This document shows, one piece after another, positions 45,259-55,359 of a stretch of 64,000 nucleotides of DNA. Under the pieces are notes generated by a model. It searched no databases. It saw nothing but the letters and a program-made list of their open reading frames with translations, and was not told the origin of the DNA. Each line of letters opens with the position of its first letter. Within the stretch, counting starts at the first letter, position 1. Origin of the DNA: Adiantum capillus-veneris (taxonomy: Eukaryota > Streptophyta > Polypodiopsida > Polypodiales > Pteridaceae). The DNA lies in contig CM043959.1 of the NCBI GenBank assembly GCA_014529385.2, forward strand, positions 5,856,466 through 5,920,465, given 5' to 3'. Position numbers and translations under genes: made by a program.

Positions 45259-46446
45259 TCACATCCCTCGCTTTTTAAGTTTCTTGGCATGTTGCTTCAA
45301 GGTATAAACAAGTACGTAATCATCTGTTTTGAACTCTTTGGTATGCACATGTTTGTCAAAAAATTCCTTTTGTCTTCTCTTTTTAGCATAGATTGAAGCG
45401 ACAGCTCGTAAGCGGAGTTCATCTAGCTTTTCAAGATCATCAATCCTTGAAGAGAGCTCATGCCCTGTCCATTCCAAGCTTTTTGATACTCGTAGAGTTG
45501 GGATTAAAAACCTGTATGGTGTTGTTCCTATTGATGTTTTGTAAGCTACCCTGTATGCCCATAGTGTTGAGTGTAGCTGCTGATCCCAATCTGTTCTTGA
45601 TTCTGACACTATTTTAGTGAGAACCGTGCATAGTGTTTTATTTGTGGCCTCAGCTTGCCCATTGGCCTGTGGATGGTATGGTGCGGATTTCCTATGTATG
45701 ACCATGAATTTCTCTAGCAGATATTCAATGACTTCATTGAGAAAATGTGTTCCACGGTCGCTGACAATTTCTATTGGTAACCCGTAACGTACAAAAACAT
45801 TCTCATACAAAAATTGTGTCGTAGTGTGTGCATCAGCTTTTTGTGTTGCTTTGGCTTTGACCCATTTTGTGAGATAGTCCGTAGCCACAATGATATATTG
45901 GGTATGGGTGCAATATGCAGGGGGTGATATAGGTCCCACAAAATCAATGCCCCATTTTGCAAATGCTCTTGCTCCCATCATTGGCCGTAATCGCATCTCA
46001 TCTCTTTTTATTGGCATCTTGGTGCGTTGACATGCATCACAACGCTTTACAAACTCTTCAGCATCCATGTGCAATGTAGGCCACCAAATTCCTGCGGTTA
46101 AGACAATTTTTGCCGTCTTATCGACCGAAAAATGGCCTCCACTTATTCCGCTATGTGCATGTTCTAGAATCAACAGGTATTCGCTTTCACTTGCACAAAT
46201 TCTAAGTTGATTGTCCTTTCCGCGCTTATAGAGTTGATTCCCAATTAACTGAAAGTCACGTGCTTCCATCTCTATAGCTTTTTCCCGTGCTCTTGTGATG
46301 TTCTCAGGGAACGTCCTGGTGGTTAAGAAGTCAATGATATATTGACTCCATGCAGGTGCTATGTTTACCTGAAACAAAGTTGTGTGATCCACTGGTCGTT
46401 TGGCACTACATTGTACAATTGGTAACATAAGAATGTGTATCCGCAT
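45259..46446 (-). CDS. gypsy integrase
   Basis: The HHCC zinc domain is intact at about residues 95-142 (HAHSGISGGHFSVDKTA ... KRCDACQ). The catalytic core follows: KWGIDFVGPISPP, IIVATDYLTKWVKAKATQK, IEIVSDRGTHFLNEV and YHPQANGQAEATNKTL, so the D, D and E residues are all present. The ORF continues through the usual 'LWAYRVAYKTSIGTTPYRFL' region (YKTSIGTTPYRF) and a basic linker to a TGA at 45256-45258. That stop separates it from its own C-terminal domain in the next ORF. The ORF N-terminus also includes the end of the RNase H linker. Confidence 0.9.
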   Translation of the reverse strand: MRIHILMLPIVQCSAKRPVDHTTLFQVNIAPAWSQYIIDFLTTRTFPENITRAREKAIEMEARDFQLIGNQLYKRGKDNQLRICASESEYLLILEHAHSGISGGHFSVDKTAKIVLTAGIWWPTLHMDAEEFVKRCDACQRTKMPIKRDEMRLRPMMGARAFAKWGIDFVGPISPPAYCTHTQYIIVATDYLTKWVKAKATQKADAHTTTQFLYENVFVRYGLPIEIVSDRGTHFLNEVIEYLLEKFMVIHRKSAPYHPQANGQAEATNKTLCTVLTKIVSESRTDWDQQLHSTLWAYRVAYKTSIGTTPYRFLIPTLRVSKSLEWTGHELSSRIDDLEKLDELRLRAVASIYAKKRRQKEFFDKHVHTKEFKTDDYVLVYTLKQHAKKLKKRGM

Positions 46447-46623
46447 ACATAGTTGGCCAATAAACCCCTAACTGTTTCAGTCTCTGGTGCATCTTCACTG
46501 TCGAACAATGAAATGCACAACCCTAGACATGTGCCTCTTCAAGGTAGCACTCGAATAATTCTTCCGGATTTATACATAATAGTAGGATTAGGTCAGATCC
46601 AAGATGATACAGTCGTCCTGCTA

Positions 46624-48426
46624 TCAACTGGAATTTTTTGTTTGTCGAATTATTTGTTGTTTGGATCTGCATTCCGTATTATCAAACTTACTTCCACAGG
46701 AAAGAATGCTAACAATTTCTTGAGACCATTTGGGTACCATTTCAATGTTGAAAAGATAAGCATCTGGTATGTCATCATCTACTCCTTCAGAAGCTTCCCC
46801 GTTGTGTATCCTTGAAAGATGATCCGCTCGTAGATGGGTTTTACCCTTTTTGACCACCACTGTGAAGTCAAATTCTAGCAATATAATAAACCACCGTACG
46901 ATTCTCCGTGTATTGCAAGGTTTATTTACTAGGTACAAAAGAGCTTAATGATCTGTGAAGAACACAAATTTGTTTACAAGCAAATAATGCCGAAATTTCT
47001 TTACAGCATAAATCATTCCTAACCCTTCCCGCTCGGTGGTTGTGTAGTTCTTTTCTACATTGTTTAATTGTCGGCTCGCATAGCAAACAGGAAAATCCAT
47101 TGTTCCGTCTCCAGGCTGAGCTAGAATACTTCCAATGGCATATGCTGAAGCATCAATGTGCACATGGAATATCTTTTCCCAATCTGGTGCCTTTAGTACA
47201 GGTGCTGATATAAGGTTTTCCTTCAGCTTTTGGAATGAAGTTTCACACTCCTCGGTCCACTCGAAATTGACTAGCAAACAATACAGAGGTTGTGTGATAA
47301 CCGCATACATGTATATGAATCTTCGATAATATCCGCAGTGTCCCATGAAGGATTGCACTTGTTTCGCATTAGTAGGCATGGGCAAGTCTACAATGACTTT
47401 GACTTTGTCTAGGTCTGTGGTTATGCCATTTCTTGAGACAATGTGTCCTAAGATTCATCCTTGCTGAACCATAAATACACACTTTTCTGGGTTAAGACAG
47501 ATTCGATATGTCCAGCACTTTTCAAAGACCTTTTGCAAATGGTCCATATGTTCCTCTCGCAGAAGAGAGTGTACACACAGGTTATCCATGTAAATTTCTA
47601 AGAATATTCTTAGGTATTCCTTGAATGCGTGAGTCATTAACCTCTGGAAAGTGGCTGGTGCATTAGTTAAGCCAAATGGCATAACTCGATACGCATAAAT
47701 CCCCCATTCTATGGCAAACGCTGTTTTGTGTTGATCCTCCCTTGCTATTGCCAGTTGGTTGTATCCTGAAAACCCATCCAGAAAGGAATAAGCCCGTTTC
47801 CTGGCCACTCGCTCAAGTACATGTTCTGTAATTGGCAAGGGATAATTATCCCTCATGGTTGCTGCATTCACCTTCTTGAGGTTCACACACACGCGCAGTT
47901 TTCCATTCTTTTTGGGAACTACCACAATGGGTGACACCCAATCTGTATGTTCGATTTCATAGATGAATTGAGCTTCCATTAGTTTATCAATCTCTTCTTT
48001 GATTCGTTTAGCAAATGTGTCATTATATGTATAAGGACGTTGTTTGCTAGGTTTTGCATCCGATTTTAAAGGAATTGTATGTTGGCATATCAATGGATCA
48101 ACTCCTTTGAGGTCTTTATAGGACCAAGCGAACACATCTTTATTCTTCTTGAGAAGTTGTGTTAGTTGTGCTTCCTCCTCAGGCTCTAAATCGTTAGCTA
48201 TATAAACCGGCTGAGGCTTTTCACCTGGTTCTGCGAGGTCTATCTTCTTTGCCTTTTCAGGCCCATCGTAGGATTCTTGGTTGGTTATTTCCCTGACTGG
48301 TGGTGTGATGATGATTTTTCTGTCCTGGATAGTAAATTTCCGATAGTGTGATGGTGCATTCATGTTCCCCATTTCTGACTCCCCTTTACCATCACTATCT
48401 TCTTCCGTAGTCCATATCTCTCTCAA
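46624..48426 (-). pseudogene. gypsy reverse transcriptase and RNase H
   Basis: RT blocks are in order: RVCVNLKKVNAATMRDNYPL, YSFLDGFSGYNQLAIARED, YRVMPFGLTNAPATFQRLM and the catalytic IFLEIYMDNLCVHS. The second catalytic Asp is Asn (Y-M-D-N instead of Y-V/M-D-D). A stop at 47455-47457 lies just before LGHIVSRNGI. RNase H follows from about 47200 with VHIDASAYAIGSILAQPGD and NNVEKNYTTTEREGLGMIYA, then a stop at 46942-46944 just after FFTDH. All parts are in one frame, so only point mutations separate them. Confidence 0.9.
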
Positions 48427-48477
48427 AGACCGTTTCAGTTCTTGGTATTTCTGTTTACGCTCCAGTTTGGTCCACTC

Positions 48478-50019
48478 TTAGTCCTTTGTTATTTCTTTTT
48501 TTGAATTTTGAGATTTTTGTGATTTTGTTTCGGTTTCAGCTTTTCGTACCTGTTTTATTTCCTCTCGCATTCGTTCTATTCGATTTTTTGAGAATTTTCC
48601 TGATATTTGATCTTTTACACAATCCTCTACTCTTACAAGCATCAAATAGTGAGTTTTACCTTTTATCACGGGCATCAAGTTCACTCTCGCTTTGCTTCCT
48701 GCTTGTTTCCTCCTATAGCGTTCTTGGCGTCTAGGATGTTGATTAGCAAAATCATAAAACTTGATATTCTCGGCTTCATTTCCACGCTCACTTGAGGTGT
48801 CTGAACACTCATTATCTGCATCATCACTTACTTCCAAATATTCAGAGGAGTTGTAAAACTCTTCTTGTTCCGGTGGTTCTACCGTCTCCTTTTCTGGTAT
48901 AACACTTACCATGTAATAGGGTAACACATCATAGCCATCCTTATCGCAAAATTTTGTTGTTGGATTGTCGGTAATGGTACAAACATCCAATGTTGCCAGT
49001 ATGTGTTCCCATTCTAGAGGTTCCAAGGCATCTTCAGGGAAAGGTTCCGGAATATACTCCTTGTCCTCAATTGCTCTTTCTAAGATGCATTCCTCTCTTC
49101 TTAAGCTTCCACAATGTGAAGCTCCGCACATCCATAGCTCTTTTGGTTGCCCTAACCATGCTGGTAGTTCTGATCCTTCTATTGTAGCCGAATCAAACTC
49201 TTCCACCGGTGTTTGATTCACATCCTTGTAACTATGGTCTTTCAGGTGTATTTTAGTTGTCGTTTCGCCATGTCTGAGGTATATGTGGTCATAACCCCAA
49301 TCTTGGACCATCTTCAATTGTCGCATGAATGGTCGTCCCAAGATTATCTCATAATTGTTCTTTTTGTCGAAATCGACTATTGCAAATGTATGCTCATACT
49401 CGATTCCGCACGAAGTGACAATCACTTTTTCTAGGAGTCCCAACGGCTTCTCCATGAACCCATCTGCCAATTGCAGTTTCATTCTGGTAGCTCTCAAAGC
49501 TGGTTTTCCCCATTTTTTCCAGAATTCTTTGGTGGCGATAGCAACTCCCGCTCCACTGTCAAGAATAGCTTTGGAAACTACTCCTTGGAATTCTACTGGT
49601 AGCGTAGTGTTTCCGTCTTCTCCCTCGCAATATTCTCCAACCTTATTCAATGGTATTGGCCTAGTGTTTAGTTGAGGTCTGTTCAACTCTCTGATTCCTT
49701 CTTGTAGCTTCAAGGTGGGGTCTTTCACTCCAAATTTTTCTAGGCATTTTCCTACTGTGGTCCACATGTTTGGCCTTAACCTTAGGAGTTCTGCTAACGT
49801 GATTGTGCATGCCACCGGAGTGGATAACAACTCAATCAATCCTTGAGAATTCATCACCTTGTTAGAAGAAAGTCTTTGAGATGGGATTGCTCTCACTTCC
49901 GACTTAGCTTCGTACTCTCCTAGGTAAGAGGGTAAGTTTCTCAAAGAGTCTGGTTGGCTGTGCCCCGCCGAACTAATTGATCCTTGATCTCCCCCTTGTG
50001 AATGTATCTCAAAGTTCAT
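48478..50019 (-). CDS. gypsy aspartic protease region
   Basis: The protease lies at about residues 145-260: PVEFQGVVSKAILDSGAGVA with an intact D-S-G-A, KLQLADGFMEKPLG as the flap and YEIILGRPFMRQL as the second hallmark. An acidic linker follows (EYLEVSDDADNECSDTSSE), then a basic end with RERYRRKQAGSKARVNLMPV. The frame continues upstream and downstream in the same phase, with single stops between, so this is part of one gag-pol polyprotein. Confidence 0.85.
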   Translation of the reverse strand: MNFEIHSQGGDQGSISSAGHSQPDSLRNLPSYLGEYEAKSEVRAIPSQRLSSNKVMNSQGLIELLSTPVACTITLAELLRLRPNMWTTVGKCLEKFGVKDPTLKLQEGIRELNRPQLNTRPIPLNKVGEYCEGEDGNTTLPVEFQGVVSKAILDSGAGVAIATKEFWKKWGKPALRATRMKLQLADGFMEKPLGLLEKVIVTSCGIEYEHTFAIVDFDKKNNYEIILGRPFMRQLKMVQDWGYDHIYLRHGETTTKIHLKDHSYKDVNQTPVEEFDSATIEGSELPAWLGQPKELWMCGASHCGSLRREECILERAIEDKEYIPEPFPEDALEPLEWEHILATLDVCTITDNPTTKFCDKDGYDVLPYYMVSVIPEKETVEPPEQEEFYNSSEYLEVSDDADNECSDTSSERGNEAENIKFYDFANQHPRRQERYRRKQAGSKARVNLMPVIKGKTHYLMLVRVEDCVKDQISGKFSKNRIERMREEIKQVRKAETETKSQKSQNSKKEITKD

Positions 50020-50052
50020 TTGCGACGTTGCCTCAAATTCTTCAATAGGAGG

Positions 50053-50658
50053 TTAGATCACATTCTTTTCTTTTCTCGCGCTATTCAGGTGGTTACTCAT
50101 CCTATTAGCCTCATTGGCCTCACGGATTTGCTTCCATAGATCATCTAGACCTTTACAGTCCTTACCCATTTGTGCCAATATTTTAGGTTGGAACCCGTCA
50201 CTTGCCCCATCGGTGGTATTTGGCACTATGATAGGCTCTCCTCTGGACTCATAGTCATTAGTGAGTCTTTCCTTTGTTTCCTCATGTTTCTCTAATATTG
50301 GTTGGATAGGGGTTGGAGCTGGTGCTTCATGACAATTTGACGGATTACCCAGTGGGTCTTCCATCAATGATTGAGCCGTCTCGGTCATCTTTTTACACAT
50401 ATCCAACCTCTGTTTTTCTATTTCTGCATATGGATAAGTCATCCACCTTTGCTCCTAGGTTTGGTTCTTTTTAAGTCGAGCTTCATAAGCTTTTAGAATC
50501 GCATCCAACTGCTCGTTTACCTTGTCTGCCAGTACAGATCCTCCTGATCCTGCACTTTTGCACTCTGCTATTTCCTTGGGTGCTATGACTACTGTGGTGT
50601 GTGAGCTTAAGCTAGCTAGATCCTCTAACCGCTCCAATCTGTCCTTGGTATGTTTCAA
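50053..50658 (-). pseudogene. gag-pol linker region
   Basis: Two stretches in the gag-pol frame, separated by a TAG at about 50455, read RLERLEDLASLSSHTTVV, VLADKVNEQLDAILKAYE and ADIEKQRLDMCKKM-like charged helices. No known domain is seen. They connect the zinc knuckles to the protease ORF. Confidence 0.6.
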
Positions 50659-50919
50659 CTCCTCGGATAGGGCTGTTTGCTCTCGTTCCGTCCTGGCCTT
50701 CCTATGCGCCTTTCTAGCTTTCCAAGTGCTTCTCTGATTTTTCGTTTGTGAACTTTGGGCATCGGTTTTTGGCTCTTCAGCTATGGTTTCATTCGTCCTT
50801 CTTTGGGCTTGGGCTCATGTTACCGCCTGAATAGGTATGATTGTTTCATTTTCCTATCCTCCACTGGAAGGTACTGTTTCTAACATGTTCAAGGTGGTTT
50901 TTGCTCCTTTGTACAGGTT

Positions 50920-51449
50920 TTTAGGGCAATCAAGAATCAAATGAGTAATTCCACATTCTGGGCAATACGCATTGACTCTAATGATTTCATCATGAGGACA
51001 GTCTCTCAGCCAATGGTCTCCACCACACTTGTAACAGGGTCCCTTGGGTTGTTGAGGTGCTCCTTGAGCCCCTCCTTGTTGGTAAGCATGTCTCTATCCG
51101 CCCATGCCTCCATTGGCTATGAACATCAGTGTTCGTTCATCTAGGCTATATCTTCCTTCTCCTGCGGCCTGTGCAGCAGTTGGTGGTCCTTGATTCCCTA
51201 TCATGCTCCATGGTTCTTGCGTCAAGGGTTCTTTCGGTGATAATAGATAGGGTTTGCCGCATATCCATTGGAATCTTCATAATACGCATGCATAGGCACC
51301 AAAGCCTTTTCCTCTGATTCAGTTACTGTTGGTGTGTATCTTATACCAACTGGTCGTAATCCTGGTAGGGGTGGTTGTTGCCCCAACACCGATTGTGGTC
51401 TTTCTACACCTACAGGTCTTGGTAAGTTGCATGCTTGATATCTAGGCAT
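50920..51449 (-). pseudogene. gag C-terminus with two CCHC zinc knuckles
   Basis: On the minus strand a Pro/Tyr-rich stretch (MPRYQACNLPRPVGVERPQ) leads, after frame changes, into two knuckles. CYKCGGDHWLRDCP lies at about 51040-50999 and CPECGITHLILDCP at about 50971-50930. Both have CX2CX4HX4C spacing. They bind the packaged RNA. Two knuckles in tandem are less common than one in plant gypsy gag proteins. Confidence 0.8.
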
Positions 51450-51519
51450 CGGTGGAACTTTGAGGGAAAGCTACTGGAGCTTGGGGAGCATAAGGTCTCT
51501 CTCTCACATATCCCTTGTT

Positions 51520-52578
51520 CTAATAACATTCCTCGGTCCCATGGTTTGTCCATTTTTTTTCAATAGCACACCACTTGGGCTGTTTAGCCTGGGGCTTGGC
51601 GTACAAGTTGATCTTTTTTAGCACTTCATCTACAAGCTGCTCCTGGTTTACCGCTACTTCTCCTTTCGGTGCTGTCTTAGAAGACTTGCTTCCACTTTGC
51701 TGTGAAGATGAATCGTCATCAAGGTCCTTGAACTCCCCTTCTTTGTAGACCGCACAATTGTCCACAAGGTACAGAGCCTCCTTGGTCAACTCATTCAATG
51801 TCGTGCTCCTTTTCATATATAAGTCTTTCTGGAGATCTGCATTCCTTAGTCCTTGGATGAATATCAGCATAAGTCTGGACTGAGTTGGCAGTTCTTCAAC
51901 AGGACAGAACTTAACATATCTTTTTAGTCTTAGGGCTGCCTTTCGTACAGATTCTCCATCTTTCTGTTTGAATTTATGGATTTGTGAGACGGTATTATGA
52001 GCTATTCCTCTTTGAGAGAATTCCTCAATAAACTCGTCAAACACTTCCTCCATCGACTCAAAGTCTCTACGCTCTACAGAGTCAAACCAAGTGGCAGCAT
52101 CATCCTCTAGGGTTAGTCCAAACCCTGCAAATTGGGTGGGAAAATCTAACACCTCTTCGGCTCTAATTACACGCACAAAGGCTGCTACATGATCTCTTGG
52201 GTCTCTGCTTCCTGTGTATTTCTTGTTTACCCATTTTTGCACTTGAGAAGGTCTAATTCTGCGATGGTCTACAAACCTCATCATTGGATCATCCCGTCCC
52301 AATCGATACACCTCCTCAGGACTTCTGTAATAGGCTGGTTCCTCTCCCAATGGTGCTCCTAAGCCATAATTTCTAATGGTTCTCGCTGGAGGTGGTTCTT
52401 CTCTGCGAACTCGTTCTATGGGTGGTCCTCCAGGCTCTATCGACCCTTGTGTCTTTGGCTTATTCTCTACTTGATACCTTGAATAGAGTGGTGGTTCTTG
52501 CAATCCCTGAGCCCTCGTGCGGCTTAATAACCATCTCGGTTTTGGTATGGTTCCATTGTTGCACTCTGTCGAAGCCAT
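51520..52578 (-). CDS. gypsy gag
   Basis: A 352-codon frame starting MASTECNNGTIPKPRWLLS. The retrotransposon gag domain lies at about residues 120-270: GSRDPRDHVAAFVRVIRAEE, FGLTLEDDAATWFDSVERRD, FDEFIEEFSQRGIAHNTVSQ and ALRLKRYVKFCPVEELPTQ. The ORF overlaps ORF1 upstream by 55 nt in the -1 frame and ends at a TAA (51520-51522) after NHGTEECY. The knuckles follow in shifted frames. Confidence 0.9.
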   Translation of the reverse strand: MASTECNNGTIPKPRWLLSRTRAQGLQEPPLYSRYQVENKPKTQGSIEPGGPPIERVRREEPPPARTIRNYGLGAPLGEEPAYYRSPEEVYRLGRDDPMMRFVDHRRIRPSQVQKWVNKKYTGSRDPRDHVAAFVRVIRAEEVLDFPTQFAGFGLTLEDDAATWFDSVERRDFESMEEVFDEFIEEFSQRGIAHNTVSQIHKFKQKDGESVRKAALRLKRYVKFCPVEELPTQSRLMLIFIQGLRNADLQKDLYMKRSTTLNELTKEALYLVDNCAVYKEGEFKDLDDDSSSQQSGSKSSKTAPKGEVAVNQEQLVDEVLKKINLYAKPQAKQPKWCAIEKKWTNHGTEECY

Positions 52579-53465
52579 GCCTGCAATGATGGCTGGTTTG
52601 CTGGTTGGTCTTGGTTGTTGAATGCTTGCGGTTGGGTGGAATGTGAGGTAGTGTCATACTCATCTGAAAAAGGATTCGTTGACTTGCTTGGGGTGTGGGC
52701 GGCTCTTGGCACTTCCTCAGGGGCATATGCTGATGCTCCTAGACCTGTTGCTCTCTCTACTTCCTCTGGGAGAATACGTTGGTATTCTCGCCCGTATCTA
52801 TCAACAAAAACTATGCCCTTCCCCGTAGCAGTTTCATAAGAGAATAAGTAAAGAACCTTGTCTTTGCTTAATTCGTTTACGTATGGTTCTTTGTTGCGAA
52901 AGTAAGAGACTATACCCTCGCTTTCATGTTTGTAGATTCCCACATTCTCGTTATAAGTTGGAACCCTGGTTGTTTTCTTATCATACATAAAAATAGCTCC
53001 GGGTCGATCAATGTTTGGTGGCGGTTTTTGAGTTTTTGAAACCATTTTTCCTTTAGCCACGTTATCTCCATATCTGTTGTAATCTTCAGGATTACTAACT
53101 ATTAAATAGTGGTTCCCCTTTTCGTCTCGGAATCTATCTCCATCATCATACACTCGGATTATCTCCAATCTTTGAGCTGGCCTCTCTTCGATACAAATAC
53201 ACTTGTGGCCTCGATAGTCAGAATAGACTAGGGCTCCTCTCGAGTTTGTTCCCTCTAAGAAGATCACCGTGAGCCTGGAATCATTCAAAGGATTTTGGGA
53301 GGTGTTTCCTCCTCGCATAGGTCCATCATAGGTGAAACCTCCTGGCTGTTGACTACCCATCATGAAGAAATATTTGTCTGATGAAGTGTCAGTATCACTA
53401 CCTTCCTCAATAATCGGTGCTAGCGGATCTAGCCTTGCCTGAGTTACACTCTCTTCGGTGGACAC
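52524..53465 (-). CDS. ORF1 upstream of gag, unknown function
   Basis: A 313-codon frame beginning MSTEESVTQARLDPLAPII, first in the transcript after the leader. It is acidic at the start, then contains DSRLTVIFLEGTNSRGALVY, HYLIVSNPEDYNRYGDNVAK, VLYLFSYETATGKGIVFVD and YGREYQRILPEEVE. The alternating strands suggest a small beta-rich domain, and a Pro/Ser/Gln-rich tail follows. I do not recognise a family. The last 55 nt overlap the gag start in another frame. An extra ORF before gag is known from other giant plant elements such as Ogre. No sequence relation to that is claimed. Confidence 0.7.
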   Translation of the reverse strand: MSTEESVTQARLDPLAPIIEEGSDTDTSSDKYFFMMGSQQPGGFTYDGPMRGGNTSQNPLNDSRLTVIFLEGTNSRGALVYSDYRGHKCICIEERPAQRLEIIRVYDDGDRFRDEKGNHYLIVSNPEDYNRYGDNVAKGKMVSKTQKPPPNIDRPGAIFMYDKKTTRVPTYNENVGIYKHESEGIVSYFRNKEPYVNELSKDKVLYLFSYETATGKGIVFVDRYGREYQRILPEEVERATGLGASAYAPEEVPRAAHTPSKSTNPFSDEYDTTSHSTQPQAFNNQDQPANQPSLQAWLRQSATMEPYQNRDGY

Positions 53466-55340
53466 TAAGCTACTTTAGTCACCTGCCACTTTCTGGTCTC
53501 TAACAATGTATCTTCCTGATCTTAAATTCATCAAACTTATCAATGCAATTTATCACAAATTCAACCACTCACCTGGCAATGGGTCAGTTTCTGCACAACT
53601 TCTTGCTTTGTTGCTGAATATACCTGTACACAAGCATTTTAATTTCGGCAATCGAATCAAAGCATTTATCTGCTAAAGGTTATCTTAGTAATGATTGGTA
53701 TAACTGGAGATTTAATCTCAACCACTACTATATTTTATATACTGTTGATGTTCTGGATTAGGTTTGCTAATCTGAAACAGTACTTCCCTCAGATGTTGGT
53801 CAATTTACGCGAAAAAGTCTGAATTCTGTCTTTGCTTCATCAAATGGGCAAACAAGGTCCAAATTCACTTCCGAAAGAAGTTCTGGAACCCTTAAGCCAA
53901 ATGGAACCTCACTGTCTATGCCAGGTCAAATTTTCTTTGCAGTATGCCCCAATAGACATCCTACGCGTAGGATGTCTCTTGCTGTGTTTTGCCTGGATTT
54001 TTGCACTGTTGTTTCCTCTTGTTGTGCTGAGCTTACAGCTGCTTTTACTTTTTGATTTGGACACCTATTAGCTGGTCAAAGAGTCAGAAATCTGTTCCGA
54101 CGGCCTGTTGATGGTAGTGATCAATCTAATCAACTCCAAATTGGACCAAAGTTGACTAGGAGGCTTGCCTTAGGCTATATAACACCTTACTATGCTCAAA
54201 GTCAAAGTCTGGCTTCAATTTCTTGCATTAGACATCCTACGCGTAGGATGTCTTTTTCATCAGAATGGCTTTAAACTCAAAACCCAGGCTCCCCTTGAGT
54301 TGTTGATCACTTTGGTATACTCAGAATTCAGTTTGGAGTCCAAAATCACTCAGAAGACATCCTACGCGTAGGATGTTCTTTTGGCTTGTTTGACCCCAGA
54401 TTTGTCCCACAGCTTCCCTTTGATGTCAATAACTCAGTGGTATGCTTAGATTTTGTTTTGGATGTCAAAAGTCCCAAATTTCAGCTGTTTTTGCTTTTTT
54501 AGTCAAAAGTGCTAAAGTCCGCTTTGAACCCAATTTTCTTACCCAAATGAGGTGAAACCCCTTTCAGTCACTCAATATATCATGCAAGACATGCTCATGC
54601 AGCCATCTTATGGTTTTGGTCCCAAAATAATGTTTTGGCACTATTTGGGTAGGATGTCTAGCAACTTCAGTCTATCTGGCCTTATCCTGTCAAGATATGG
54701 CCAAATTTCCACTTTCCAGTTGAAATTAGGGTAAACCCTACCTCCTGAACACACTGGTCAACTCCAAATCCCAAAATTCCTCCCAGATGGGCATGTAGAC
54801 ATCCTATGCGTAGGATGTCTCCTGGCTTAAAATTAAAGTTTTTTCTGGAAGGAATGCTCCTGATGCTCTGTGGATCTATCAGAAACAGTCACAGTAACTT
54901 TTGGACTTCAATTAGGCTTTCAAACACACTTTTGCGTCTTTTACGAACTTGTTATGATTCTACCAAGCAAGTGTACATGCATGAAATGCTCTAGATCTTG
55001 AATCATGATGTCCTACTTACTCTACTCCTACCTATCATGTGAAATGCTGATAATGGTGTTTTTGGTTGCTTTTTGGCCTCTCCGGACTCTCAAGCTCTCC
55101 TCTCACCGCTTCTACCACTCCAACTCCTACTCTAGAACTCGACTACTACCTAAAACTACCTAAGTCAACCTCATCTACCTAAGTCGAAGGATCTAAGCCA
55201 GACACACGCTTCCTAGACTCCCTCTAAGACCTAGAGAGTCCTCCACCCTCTGATCCTATCTAAATGTAAAGCGAGACTCTTGGCAAGCCAAAAATCCCAA
55301 TCCTCAAGGATTAGTCTCGGTCACCTACCCCAGGTTTTCG
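53466..55340 (-). other. Long 5' leader of the giant gypsy element
   Basis: 1.9 kb between the primer site and ORF1. No long minus-strand frame is present. It holds four palindrome units and short repeats of their flanks. A leader of this length would be expected to carry packaging and translation signals. Confidence 0.65.
53954..54820. repeat. Palindrome repeat array in the 5' leader of the giant gypsy element
   Basis: The same palindrome as at 41.2-41.8 kb lies, perfect, at 53954-53977 and 54230-54253. A version with one inserted T lies at 54355-54379, and one with a C-to-T change in the centre at 54797-54820. The flank TTTTTCATCAGAAT after the 54230 copy is identical to the flank of the 41238 copy, so the arrays at the two ends are related beyond the palindrome. 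Confidence 0.93.
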
Positions 55341-55359
55341 TCCCCAACAGCGGCGCCAA
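55341..55359 (-). other. Primer binding site of the giant gypsy element
   Basis: On the minus strand TTGGCGCCGCTGTTGGGGA directly follows the LTR end (...CCAACA). The TGGCGCCG core is the common primer site of plant gypsy elements. The plus-strand element at 60779 has the related TGGCGCCGCTACCGGGGA. Confidence 0.9.
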
